Of a stretch of 33,508 nucleotides of DNA, positions 14,964-22,917 are shown in pieces (within the stretch, counting starts at the first letter, position 1; every line of letters starts with the position of its first letter). The translations under genes and the position numbers were made by a program. Source of the DNA: an uncultured Blautia sp. (lineage in GTDB: Bacteria; Bacillota; Clostridia; Lachnospirales; Lachnospiraceae); assembly GCA_944384185.1 (NCBI GenBank), contig CALWSM010000010.1, positions 1 to 33,508 on the forward strand. The letters are read 5' to 3'. Under the pieces are notes generated by a model, which was given only the letters and a program-made list of their open reading frames with translations, made no database searches and was not told the DNA's origin.

Positions 14964-15035
14964 TCAAAATAGAGTCAATGAATTCATTTTTTCCAATTAT
15001 TCTATTTTGAGAATAATATAATTCTCATTCTCAAA
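14964..15035 (+). promoter_or_regulatory. Overlapping inverted repeats before the TylF-like gene
   Basis: Segment A, TCAAAATAGA (14964-14973), is complementary to TCTATTTTGA (15001-15010). The overlapping segment TTTGAGAAT (15006-15014) is complementary to ATTCTCAAA (15027-15035), which touches the GGGGG ribosome binding site. A -10-like TATAAT lies at 15017-15022. The layout suits either a metalloregulator operator (GAGAAT/ATTCTC half-sites) or a leader with two exclusive hairpins. Confidence 0.45.
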
Positions 15036-15048
15036 GGGGGAATTTTTC

Positions 15049-15903
15049 ATGAAGATCATCATATTTGGCTGCGGCCAGGGAGGCCAAACCCTGGGTAATC
15101 TGCTGTCCGCCTCTGTCCGCCTTCTGGCGTTTGCCGACAATAATCCCCAGACTTGGGGAAAAGAATATGAGGGAATCCCTGTAATATCCCCTGCACAGAT
15201 TCCTCAAATGGATCCCGACCTGGTCTGGATCGCCATCAAAAATCCAGCGGCCGCCTCCTCTGTACTTTCACAGCTTCAGGATCTGGGATACACCGGTCCT
15301 GTGCAGAATCTGTCTGCCCTTCTGGATCAGATAGACTTCCGGCTTGCCACGATCCGGCTTCTGGCGAAAGAGATCCGGCAGCGCTGTCTGCCCGGGGAAA
15401 TTGCCGAGCTTGGGGTACACCAGGGCGCTTCCGCCCGGGAACTGAACCGGCTGTTCCCGGAAAGAAAGCTTTATCTTTTTGATACTTTTCAGGGCTTTCC
15501 GGAAAAAGCCCTTGCTGCAGAAGCTGAAAGAAATCCATCGGTCCGATGGAAAGATGCTTTTCAGGATACCTCTGTTTCTCAGGTATTGGAACAGCTTCCT
15601 TATCCGGAGCAGGCAGTAATCTGTGCCGGATACTTTCCGGATTCTCTGCCCTCTGCGCCTCCCCGTTTTGCTTTTGTACATCTGGATCCGGACTTATACG
15701 AGTCTGTTGCCCAGGGGCTCCGGATTTTCTGGCCACTTCTGGTGTGCGGCGGTGTCATTTTTGTCCATGATTACCGCAGTCTTCAGTTTCCCGGAGCCGG
15801 ACAGGCAGTAAAAGAGTTCTGCAGGGAACACCGGCTTACCCCTCTGCCGCTGCCAGATCTCCATGGAAGCGCTTTACTTGTCAAGCAGTCGGAAGACTCC
15901 TAA
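15049..15903 (+). CDS. TylF/MycF-like O-methyltransferase with N-terminal Rossmann domain
   Basis: A 284-residue protein. Residues 1-100 form a nucleotide-binding-like Rossmann unit (IIIFGCGQGGQTLGNLL, then FADNNPQTWG), as in sugar-modifying PglD or NDP-sugar proteins. Residues about 105-280 resemble the TylF/MycF/NovP methyltransferases: IAELGVHQGASARELN for SAM binding, LYLFDTFQGFPE, and the metal-binding HLDPDLYES with a later HDY. Such enzymes methylate sugar hydroxyls using Mg2+; the acceptor here is unknown. The start ATG 15049 follows AAAGGGGG. xdhC follows after 67 nt on the same strand, so the two may be co-transcribed. Confidence 0.75.
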   Translation: MKIIIFGCGQGGQTLGNLLSASVRLLAFADNNPQTWGKEYEGIPVISPAQIPQMDPDLVWIAIKNPAAASSVLSQLQDLGYTGPVQNLSALLDQIDFRLATIRLLAKEIRQRCLPGEIAELGVHQGASARELNRLFPERKLYLFDTFQGFPEKALAAEAERNPSVRWKDAFQDTSVSQVLEQLPYPEQAVICAGYFPDSLPSAPPRFAFVHLDPDLYESVAQGLRIFWPLLVCGGVIFVHDYRSLQFPGAGQAVKEFCREHRLTPLPLPDLHGSALLVKQSEDS

Positions 15904-15970
15904 ACGCAAGCTAAAAATATGTTTAAAAACGGCAGTCTCAGATCCTGCCGCCAGGAAAGGAGTTCAGATT

Positions 15971-16999
15971 ATGTCAGAATTATATAATCTCATCGCCTCC
16001 TGTAATCCCAATCGCCAGAGCCTTATCCTCACAGCTCTGGATGGAACAGCAGCAGGTGAAAAGGCTTTTTTTGCAGATGGTTCTCTTCAATGGGAATCCA
16101 GAGAAAACGGATTCTTCTCTCATTTTGCCAGGAAGCTTCCGGATATTTCTGCTCCCGGTATTATCACCGAGAGCAATACCCGGATCTTCTGTGAATTTCC
16201 GGCTCATGAGCAAAAGCTGGTGATCTGCGGCGCCGGCCATGTATCCATTCCGGTGATCCGGATCGGCCGTATGATCGGCTGTACGGTCACAGTTCTGGAG
16301 GACCGCCCCAGATTTGCCGATAACGCCAGAAGAGCCGGTGCAGATACTGTGCTCTGTGAGCCCTTTGAAGAAGGGCTGAAAAAAATACCCGGGGATACAG
16401 ATACCTATTTTGTCATCGTGACCAGAGGCCACCGTTACGATCAGATGTGTCTGGAAAAGATCATGAAAAAAGAGCACGCCTATATCGGCATGATGGGAAG
16501 CCGGGCCCGGACTGTGAAAGTAAAGCAGGCTCTGCTTGAACAGGGAGCAGATCCCCGGATTCTGGAATCTGTACATACCCCCATCGGTCTGCCTATCGGA
16601 GGGGAAACTCCGGAAGAAATCGGCGTTTCTATCATAGCTGAAATCATACAGGAAAAAAACCGCAGCCGGAAGCGGGGCGGTTTTACAAAAGAAATCCTCA
16701 GGGCAATCCTTGATGAAGAGGACAAAGACATGAAAAAGGTCCTGGCCACTATTGTAACCAAAAAAGGCTCCTCTCCCAGAGAAGCCGGAACAAAAATGCT
16801 GGTTTACCAGGATGGCCGGACTGTGGGAACCATCGGCGGGGGCTGTCTGGAAGCAGATATCCTTCAGAGATCTCTCCGTCTTATGTCCCAGGAAAACCTC
16901 CCTCTTGTGCTTCATCACGCCGACATGACCGGAAAAGACGCCGAGGACGAAGGCATGGTCTGCGGCGGTATGGTAGATGTTTTATTAGAAGTTCTGTAA
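15971..16999 (+). CDS. XdhC/CoxI family molybdenum hydroxylase maturation factor
   Basis: A 342-residue protein. Residues 82-225 are the XdhC Rossmann domain (KLVICGAGHVSIPV, VTVLEDRPRFADNARR, IVTRGHRYDQ, YIGMMGSRAR, IGLPIGGETPEEIGVS). Residues 255-342 are the XdhC/CoxI domain (KKGSSPREAGTKMLV, TIGGGCLEADI, EGMVCGGMVDVLLE). In the usual XdhC the CoxI part comes first, so the order here is reversed. XdhC proteins bind molybdopterin and help insert a sulfurated cofactor into xanthine dehydrogenase-type enzymes, so this is a likely chaperone for the hydroxylase across the divergent region. ATG 15971 has an AAAGGAG site 8 nt upstream. An in-frame extension to 15863 is rejected. Confidence 0.85.
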   Translation: MSELYNLIASCNPNRQSLILTALDGTAAGEKAFFADGSLQWESRENGFFSHFARKLPDISAPGIITESNTRIFCEFPAHEQKLVICGAGHVSIPVIRIGRMIGCTVTVLEDRPRFADNARRAGADTVLCEPFEEGLKKIPGDTDTYFVIVTRGHRYDQMCLEKIMKKEHAYIGMMGSRARTVKVKQALLEQGADPRILESVHTPIGLPIGGETPEEIGVSIIAEIIQEKNRSRKRGGFTKEILRAILDEEDKDMKKVLATIVTKKGSSPREAGTKMLVYQDGRTVGTIGGGCLEADILQRSLRLMSQENLPLVLHHADMTGKDAEDEGMVCGGMVDVLLEVL

Positions 17000-17066
17000 A
17001 TCGAGTAGGGGAGATTTTCTCTCCCCTCTCACACCACCGTACATGCTATTCGGCATACGGCGGTTC
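17000..17066 (-). mobile_element. Possible 3' end of a group II intron (domains V and VI), remnant
   Basis: Read on the minus strand, 17033-17064 folds into a hairpin of 12 pairs with a 2-nt bulge on the 3' side and a small GAAU-type loop, like intron domain V. It is followed by a 7-bp hairpin GGGGAGA/TCTCCCC (17008-17026) and then CTACTCGA, which matches my recollection of clostridial group II intron 3' ends. The 5' part and the reverse transcriptase gene are absent. The inferred end falls directly at the xdhC stop codon. Confidence 0.45.
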
Positions 17067-17475
17067 AACATTTCTGTTGGATGGTGTGGTCTTTCACGAT
17101 TTGCCCCGCCCACTTGCGGAACTGTACCGCCCGCTGATTATTCACTTTGAACCCAACGGCAATAATCATCTGAAGATTGTAGTGATCCTGGGTGCGGCTG
17201 ACCTGCCGATTAGCTTCGGTTTGAACTGTCAGGTATTTCTTGACAGTTGCCTCCGGTGTCAGCTCGCCGTCTGCATAAATCCGGTTTATATGCTGAGAAA
17301 TCGTCTGCTTGGTCACATCATACAGCGCCGCCATCATTTTCTGCGTCAACCAGATATTTTCGTCTTCATAGCGCAGTTCAAAGCTGGTATCGCTCTCCCC
17401 GGTGGAAACCACAAAGGTCAGATATTCCGCCGCCGAGCTACGGATCGCCAATTCCTTTTTCTTTTTGCCCGCCAT
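17065..17475 (-). pseudogene. RhuM-family protein, C-terminally truncated
   Basis: Only 136 residues remain of a RhuM-like protein, whose homologues have roughly 330. The N-terminal signature is clear: FELRYEDENIWLTQKMMAAL, VTKQTISQHINRIY, then HYNLQMIIAVGFKVN and AVQFRKWAGQIV. After KDHTIQ the reading frame enters the candidate intron end and stops. RhuM genes commonly lie with restriction-modification systems or mobile islands; their function is not established. The start ATG has an AAGGAAGG site. Base composition is GC-richer than the methyltransferase fragment next to it, which suggests different origins. Confidence 0.75.
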
Positions 17476-17498
17476 ATTACAGCACCTTCCTTACTGTG

Positions 17499-17990
17499 TC
17501 AGGACTGTATGCAGCAAAAATCTGCTTCATAATCAGCGGGGCTATAGTAAACATCCTTCATGTTGGAAGTATCACATTTCAAAACACGGAATCCGATATT
17601 GCGTTCTTGTGTCGTCAAAGGATTTTCTTGTTTGATTTTTTTACCAGCACGACGGATACGTTCTTTTGCAAGCTCTGGAATAATATGCGGACGATTAAGT
17701 TCATCCAAAATAGATATTGCATTTTCTGCAACACGTCTAGCGTTAGCAGATACACTATTGAGCATAGGATCAATATTCTCTTGTACCTGCACAAGAATAT
17801 ATATACATTCCTTTCCTTCAGTATTAGAACGCATAACAGCTTCCGCTGTTGTCGCCGAACCACTAAAGAAATCAAGAATAATGTCATCTTTTTGTATTCC
17901 AAATCCAAGCAAGAACTTAATCAACTCTAGCGCCTTAATTCAAGATAGCTCTTTATTAGGCTTAATATAATTCGGAATTTTTGTTATCAT
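17499..17990 (-). pseudogene. Site-specific DNA methyltransferase (type III Mod-like), C-terminal fragment with in-frame stop
   Basis: The readable part encodes ELIKFLLGFGIQKDDI, then LDFFSGSATTAEAV, the SAM-binding motif region typical of adenine-specific Mod methyltransferases. The downstream segments ERIRRAGKKIK and GFRVLKCDTSNMKDVYY also fit. The catalytic DPPY region is missing. The same frame continues upstream to 17990 through a TGA at 17940-17942, and the C terminus is cut after PADYEADF. It is AT-rich compared with its surroundings. It is a decayed remnant of a restriction-modification system. Confidence 0.75.
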
Positions 17991-17993
17991 TCT

Positions 17994-18155
17994 GTTATCG
18001 CAAACGGTTGTCAGGATATTCTCCTGGCAACCGCTTTTCTCTGCTGTTCGTTGTTATTTTCCACTTTATTTTGTACTTTCATGTATCAGAAAAACCCGTA
18101 GAACCGAAGTTCTACGGGCATCTTACGTTTGGACATAACGTTATCTTGCGATAAC
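17994..18155. repeat. 162-bp segment bounded by 10-bp inverted repeats GTTATCGCAA
   Basis: GTTATCGCAA (17994-18003) and its exact complement TTGCGATAAC (18146-18155) bound the segment. The right arm also forms GTTATC-4 nt-GATAAC (18140-18155), and another GTTATC stands at 17983-17988. The segment contains a 12-bp hairpin (18005-18033, one G-T pair) and the tuf terminator. This could be an insertion-element end, a MITE or a recombinase site. No transposase is present. Confidence 0.5.
18090..18118 (-). terminator. Rho-independent terminator after tuf
   Basis: A perfect 10-bp stem CCCGTAGAAC (18095-18104) / GTTCTACGGG (18109-18118) with a TTCG loop on the minus strand is followed by TTTTTC. It lies 58 nt after the tuf stop. 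Confidence 0.9.
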
Positions 18156-18175
18156 AAATCTATATTCAGATTGTA

Positions 18176-19369
18176 TTACTCGATGATAGAAGCAACACGG
18201 CCTGATCCAACTGTACGTCCGCCTTCACGGATAGCGAATGTAAGACCCTGGCTCATAGCGATTGGGTGGATCAGTTCGATTGTCATTTCTACGTTATCAC
18301 CAGGCATGCACATTTCTGTACCTTCTGGCAGTAAGCAAACGCCTGTTACGTCAGTTGTTCTGAAGTAGAACTGTGGACGGTAGTTGTTGAAGAATGGTGT
18401 ATGACGGCCACCCTCGTCTTTTGTCAGAACGTAAACCTGAGCTGTGAATTTTGTATGGCAGGTAATTGTACCTGGTTTAGCCAGAACCTGTCCTCTTTCG
18501 ATCTCGTTTCTCTGAACACCACGAAGCAGAGCACCGATGTTATCACCAGCCTGAGCCTCGTCAAGCAGCTTACGGAACATTTCGATTCCAGTTACAACAA
18601 CTTTTCTTGTCTCTTCTTTCAGACCAACGATCTCAACTTCTTCAGATACATGCAGTGTACCAGCTTCTACTCTACCAGTAGCAACTGTACCACGTCCTGT
18701 GATGGAGAATACGTCCTCTACAGGCATGATGAATGGTTTGTCTGTGTCACGCTGTGGATCTGGGATATAGCTGTCAACAGCATCCATCAGTTCCATAACT
18801 TTGTCGCCCCACTCGCTGTCTGGATCTTCCAGAGCTTTCAGAGCAGAACCCTGGATGATCGGTGTGTCATCGCCTGGGAACTCGTACTCGTTCAGCAGCT
18901 CACGGATTTCCATGTCTACCAGCTCAAGCAGCTCTTCGTCGTCAACCATATCACATTTGTTCATGAAAACAACGATGTAAGGAACGCCTACCTGACGAGA
19001 CAGCAGGATGTGCTCTTTTGTCTGAGCCATAACACCGTCTGTAGCAGCAACTACCAGGATAGCTCCATCCATCTGAGCAGCACCTGTGATCATGTTCTTA
19101 ACGTAGTCGGCATGTCCTGGGCAGTCAACGTGTGCATAGTGACGTTTTTCTGTCTCATACTCAACGTGTGCTGTAGAGATTGTGATACCACGTTCTCTTT
19201 CTTCCGGAGCTTTATCAATGTTCTCGAAGTCTGTAGCTGTGTTACCAGCAACTCTGTGAGAAAGTACTTTTGTGATAGCAGCTGTTAAAGTTGTTTTACC
19301 ATGGTCTACGTGTCCGATGGTACCAATGTTACAATGCGGTTTGCTTCTTTCAAATTTAGCTTTAGCCAT
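18176..19369 (-). CDS. tuf: Translation elongation factor Tu
   Basis: A 397-residue full-length EF-Tu, the GTPase that delivers aminoacyl-tRNA to the ribosome. G1 is [11 protein letters not shown]2 contains the RGITIS switch segment, G3 is DCPGHADYV, and G4 is NKCD. The C-terminal domains are complete ([28 protein letters not shown]). Codon choice is strongly biased, as expected for a highly expressed gene. It follows fusA on the same strand and has its own promoter in the intergenic region. Confidence 0.98.
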   Translation of the reverse strand: MAKAKFERSKPHCNIGTIGHVDHGKTTLTAAITKVLSHRVAGNTATDFENIDKAPEERERGITISTAHVEYETEKRHYAHVDCPGHADYVKNMITGAAQMDGAILVVAATDGVMAQTKEHILLSRQVGVPYIVVFMNKCDMVDDEELLELVDMEIRELLNEYEFPGDDTPIIQGSALKALEDPDSEWGDKVMELMDAVDSYIPDPQRDTDKPFIMPVEDVFSITGRGTVATGRVEAGTLHVSEEVEIVGLKEETRKVVVTGIEMFRKLLDEAQAGDNIGALLRGVQRNEIERGQVLAKPGTITCHTKFTAQVYVLTKDEGGRHTPFFNNYRPQFYFRTTDVTGVCLLPEGTEMCMPGDNVEMTIELIHPIAMSQGLTFAIREGGRTVGSGRVASIIE

Positions 19370-19465
19370 TTTGAATGTCCTCCTTGTTTAACATGCGCCC
19401 CGTCTGGGCAAATTTTAATTTTTATTGTTGCCTCATAACGAGGCGGTTGATATAGTCAACCTGCT

Positions 19466-19493
19466 ATCCTTGATTATATTGCAAATCAAGGAT
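19466..19493 (-). promoter_or_regulatory. 10-bp inverted repeat over the tuf -10 region
   Basis: ATCCTTGATT (19466-19475) and AATCAAGGAT (19484-19493) form a perfect 10-bp stem with an 8-nt loop, overlapping the tuf -10 box and start point. Two further small hairpins lie in the leader (GGTTGA/TCAACC at 19445-19461 and CCTC/GAGG near 19431-19443). There is no U-tract for a terminator. Confidence 0.45.
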
Positions 19494-19501
19494 ATTTGCA
19501 A
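19473..19501 (-). promoter_or_regulatory. tuf promoter
   Basis: On the minus strand TTGCAA (19496-19501) and a perfect TATAAT (19473-19478) are 17 nt apart, between fusA and tuf. It gives a leader of about 100 nt. Confidence 0.6.
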
Positions 19502-19504
19502 GGT

Positions 19505-21625
19505 TTATTTACCTGATTTTCCAGCCAGAACCTTTTCCTGTACAGACTTGGGAACCTGCTCATATTTCTCGAAGAACATAGAGTAGTTACCACGGCCCTG
19601 AGTTCTGGAACGCAGGTCTGTTGCGTATCCGAACATTTCTGCCAGAGGAACGAATCCGCGGATCATCTTGCCACCGCCGATGTCGTCCATACCCTCGATA
19701 CGTCCCCGGCGTGAGTTGATATCGCCGATTACATCGCCCATGTAATCTTCCGGAGTTGTAACCTCAACTCTCATGATAGGCTCCAGAAGGATCGGAGCTC
19801 CCTTGGACATAGCATCCTTGAATGCAAGAGAACCTGCAATGTGGAATGCCATCTCAGAGGAGTCAACCTCATGGTAGGATCCGTCGTATACATTTGCATG
19901 GATGCCCACTACAGGGAATCCGCCCAGGATACCGGCTTTCATAGCCTCTTCGATACCCTCGCCTACTGCAGGGATGTATTCCTTGGGAATCGCACCGCCC
20001 ACAACAGTAGATTCAAACTTGTAAGTTTCCTCACCGTTTGCATCCATGGGAGCAAATTTAACTTTACAGTGACCGTACTGTCCACGACCACCGGACTGTT
20101 TTGCATATTTGCTGTCAACATCAACTTCTTTGGTAATCGTCTCTTTGTATGCAACCTGAGGAGCGCCTACGTTAGCCTCCACTTTGAACTCACGAAGAAG
20201 ACGGTCAACGATGATCTCCAGATGGAGCTCACCCATACCGGCAATGATGGTCTGACCTGTCTCCTGATCTGTATGGGCACGGAAGGTTGGGTCTTCCTCT
20301 GCAAGTTTTGCAAGAGCTTCACCCAGCTTACCCTGACCTGCTTTTGTCTTAGGCTCGATAGCCAGCTCGATAACAGGATCCGGGAATTCCATGGACTCCA
20401 GGATCACAGGATGCTGCTCATCGCAGAGTGTATCACCTGTTGTTGTGAATTTGAAGCCGATAGCGGCTGCAATATCACCGGAATATACTTTATCCAGCTC
20501 CTGACGTTTGTTGGCGTGCATCTGCAGGATACGTCCAACACGCTCTTTTTTGCCTTTTGTAGCGTTCAGTACATAAGAACCGGAGTTCATTGTACCGGAA
20601 TAAACTCTGAAGTATGCCAGCTTACCAACGAATGGGTCTGTCATGATCTTAAATGCCAGAGCTGCGAAAGGCTCCTCATCAGAAGCATGTTTCTCGATCT
20701 CATTTCCTTCAAGGTCTGTACCTTTGATCGCAGGGATATCGGTAGGTGCAGGCATGTACTCCAGGATAGCGTCCAGAAGCTTCTGTACGCCTTTGTTTCT
20801 GTAAGCAGAACCACAGCATACAGGAACAGCCGCACACTCGCAGGTAGCCTTTCTCAGAACCTTTTTCAGTTCCTCGATAGAAGGCTCCTCGCCCTCCAGA
20901 TATGCCATCATCAGGTCGTCGTCCAGCTCGCAGATTTTTTCAACTAATTCTGTGTGGTACAGTTCTGCCTCTTCCTGCATATCTTCCGGAATATCGGTAA
21001 CGGAAATGTCGTCGCCCTTCTCGTCATTGTAGATATAAGCCTGCATCTCAAACAGGTCGATGATTCCTTTGAATTCATCTTCTTTTCCGATAGGAAGCTG
21101 TACGCAGATCGCATTCTTTCCTAAACGGGTCTTGATCTGATCTACAGCGTTATAGAAGTTGGCGCCTAAAATGTCCATCTTGTTGATGAAAGCCATACGA
21201 GGTACATTGTAGGTGTCAGCCTGACGCCATACGTTTTCTGACTGGGGCTCAACACCGCCCTTAGCACAGAACACACCAACAGCGCCGTCCAGAACACGCA
21301 GGGAACGCTCAACCTCTACGGTGAAGTCTACGTGTCCAGGGGTATCAATGATATTGATACGATGCTCTAATGCCCCGGCTTTTGGTTTGGTCTTCTCTTC
21401 CAGTGTCCAGTGACATGTTGTGGCAGCGGAAGTAATTGTGATACCTCTCTCCTGTTCCTGCTCCATCCAGTCCATGGTAGCAGTTCCCTCATGAGTATCA
21501 CCAATCTTATAGTTTACACCGGTATAGTATAAGATACGCTCTGTCAGAGTTGTCTTACCGGCATCGATATGTGCCATAATACCAATGTTTCTGGTTCTCT
21601 CTAATGGATATTCTCTTCCAGCCAA
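19505..21625 (-). CDS. fusA: Translation elongation factor G
   Basis: A 706-residue EF-G, the GTPase that drives ribosome translocation. G1 is [10 protein letters not shown], the switch I segment is [11 protein letters not shown]3 is DTPGHVDF, and G4 is NKMD. Domains II-V follow with the full usual length (for example [14 protein letters not shown] and [15 protein letters not shown]). It is 15 nt after rpsG and belongs to the str operon. The C-terminal residues [12 protein letters not shown] are intact. Confidence 0.98.
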   Translation of the reverse strand: MAGREYPLERTRNIGIMAHIDAGKTTLTERILYYTGVNYKIGDTHEGTATMDWMEQEQERGITITSAATTCHWTLEEKTKPKAGALEHRINIIDTPGHVDFTVEVERSLRVLDGAVGVFCAKGGVEPQSENVWRQADTYNVPRMAFINKMDILGANFYNAVDQIKTRLGKNAICVQLPIGKEDEFKGIIDLFEMQAYIYNDEKGDDISVTDIPEDMQEEAELYHTELVEKICELDDDLMMAYLEGEEPSIEELKKVLRKATCECAAVPVCCGSAYRNKGVQKLLDAILEYMPAPTDIPAIKGTDLEGNEIEKHASDEEPFAALAFKIMTDPFVGKLAYFRVYSGTMNSGSYVLNATKGKKERVGRILQMHANKRQELDKVYSGDIAAAIGFKFTTTGDTLCDEQHPVILESMEFPDPVIELAIEPKTKAGQGKLGEALAKLAEEDPTFRAHTDQETGQTIIAGMGELHLEIIVDRLLREFKVEANVGAPQVAYKETITKEVDVDSKYAKQSGGRGQYGHCKVKFAPMDANGEETYKFESTVVGGAIPKEYIPAVGEGIEEAMKAGILGGFPVVGIHANVYDGSYHEVDSSEMAFHIAGSLAFKDAMSKGAPILLEPIMRVEVTTPEDYMGDVIGDINSRRGRIEGMDDIGGGKMIRGFVPLAEMFGYATDLRSRTQGRGNYSMFFEKYEQVPKSVQEKVLAGKSGK

Positions 21626-21640
21626 TTGGATTTCCTCCTC

Positions 21641-22192
<552 letters not shown>

Positions 22193-22263
22193 CTATATAA
22201 ACCCGCAGCCACTTATGGGCTTAATGGAATCCCGGTACAATTTAATAGTTCTCTGTGACTTCT

Positions 22264-22294
22264 ATGAATTCATCATAACGGTCCGAGCCGTTAT
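22264..22294 (-). promoter_or_regulatory. Hairpins in the rpsL-rpsG gap, candidate S7 control site
   Basis: The 211-nt gap holds a 7-bp stem ATAACGG/CCGTTAT (22275-22281, 22288-22294) next to a 10-bp palindrome ATGAATTCAT (22264-22273). S7 binds the equivalent E. coli gap, but sequence alone does not show that this structure is the site. Confidence 0.35.
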
Positions 22295-22322
22295 TCTGGA
22301 TTTTTAAAAGTTACTCGTTCAA

Positions 22323-22736
22323 TTATTTTTTCGGTCTCTTAGCGCCGTATTTAGAACGGGCCTGACGTCTGTTAGCAACGCCTGCGGTATCCAATGTACC
22401 ACGGATGATGTGGTATCTGGTACCAGGTAAGTCTTTTACCCTGCCGCCACGGATCAGAACAACGCTGTGCTCCTGTAAGTTGTGGCCTTCTCCCGGAATG
22501 TAGCTTGTTACTTCGATTCCGTTTGACAGACGAACTCTGGCGATCTTTCTAAGAGCTGAGTTAGGCTTCTTAGGTGTAGCAGTCTTAACAGCGGTACATA
22601 CACCTCTCTTCTGTGGAGAAGACATATCGGAAGTTTTTTTCCGTAAAGAGTTGTAGCTCTTCTGAAGTGCAGGTGCTGTAGACTTCTTGGTTGTAGTCTG
22701 GCGTCCTTTTCTTACTAACTGATTAAATGTTGGCAT
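22323..22736 (-). CDS. rpsL: 30S ribosomal protein S12
   Basis: A 137-residue S12 of the decoding centre. The conserved streptomycin-related loop [11 protein letters not shown] carries the usual Lys, and a second loop reads [13 protein letters not shown]. Both are wild type, suggesting no rpsL streptomycin resistance. The start [12 protein letters not shown] has an AGGAGGTG site. It is the first gene of the str operon. Confidence 0.98.
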   Translation of the reverse strand: MPTFNQLVRKGRQTTTKKSTAPALQKSYNSLRKKTSDMSSPQKRGVCTAVKTATPKKPNSALRKIARVRLSNGIEVTSYIPGEGHNLQEHSVVLIRGGRVKDLPGTRYHIIRGTLDTAGVANRRQARSKYGAKRPKK

Positions 22737-22765
22737 TCCTTTTCACCTCCTGTAGAATTTGCGGA

Positions 22766-22785
22766 TCCTTCTATATATAGAAGGA
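22766..22785 (-). promoter_or_regulatory. 20-bp perfect palindrome in the rpsL leader
   Basis: TCCTTCTATATATAGAAGGA is a perfect palindrome upstream of the rpsL ribosome binding site. A second hairpin TTATTCA-6 nt-TGAATAA lies at 22800-22819. Both sit in the untranslated leader made from the promoter at 22867-22895. Confidence 0.5.
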
Positions 22786-22866
22786 ACAGTGGCTGCCAGT
22801 TATTCATCTCTGTGAATAAACTTTTTCGCACACAAAAAAAACTTGCGTATTTTTGCACGCTCTCTC

Positions 22867-22895
22867 ATTATATCCACCATAAATTTCTATGTCAA
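22867..22895 (-). promoter_or_regulatory. Consensus sigma-A promoter of the str operon
   Basis: TTGACA (22890-22895), a 17-nt spacer and TATAAT (22867-22872) on the minus strand match the consensus exactly. It lies just after the GH3 gene, so rpsL-rpsG-fusA start here independently of rpoBC. Confidence 0.9.
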
Positions 22896-22917
22896 GGATT
22901 TTTTCAATTTTTATTCT

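Noticed and set aside
17008-17026. Hairpin GGGGAGA-TTTTC-TCTCCCC as an xdhC terminator.
   Set aside because: No T-run follows on the plus strand, and the hairpin fits the intron domain VI explanation better; a weak terminator role cannot be fully excluded.
18005-18033. Second hairpin as a plus-strand terminator.
   Set aside because: The stem is good but the following CTTTTCTCT is a poor U-tract and no plus-strand gene ends just before it.
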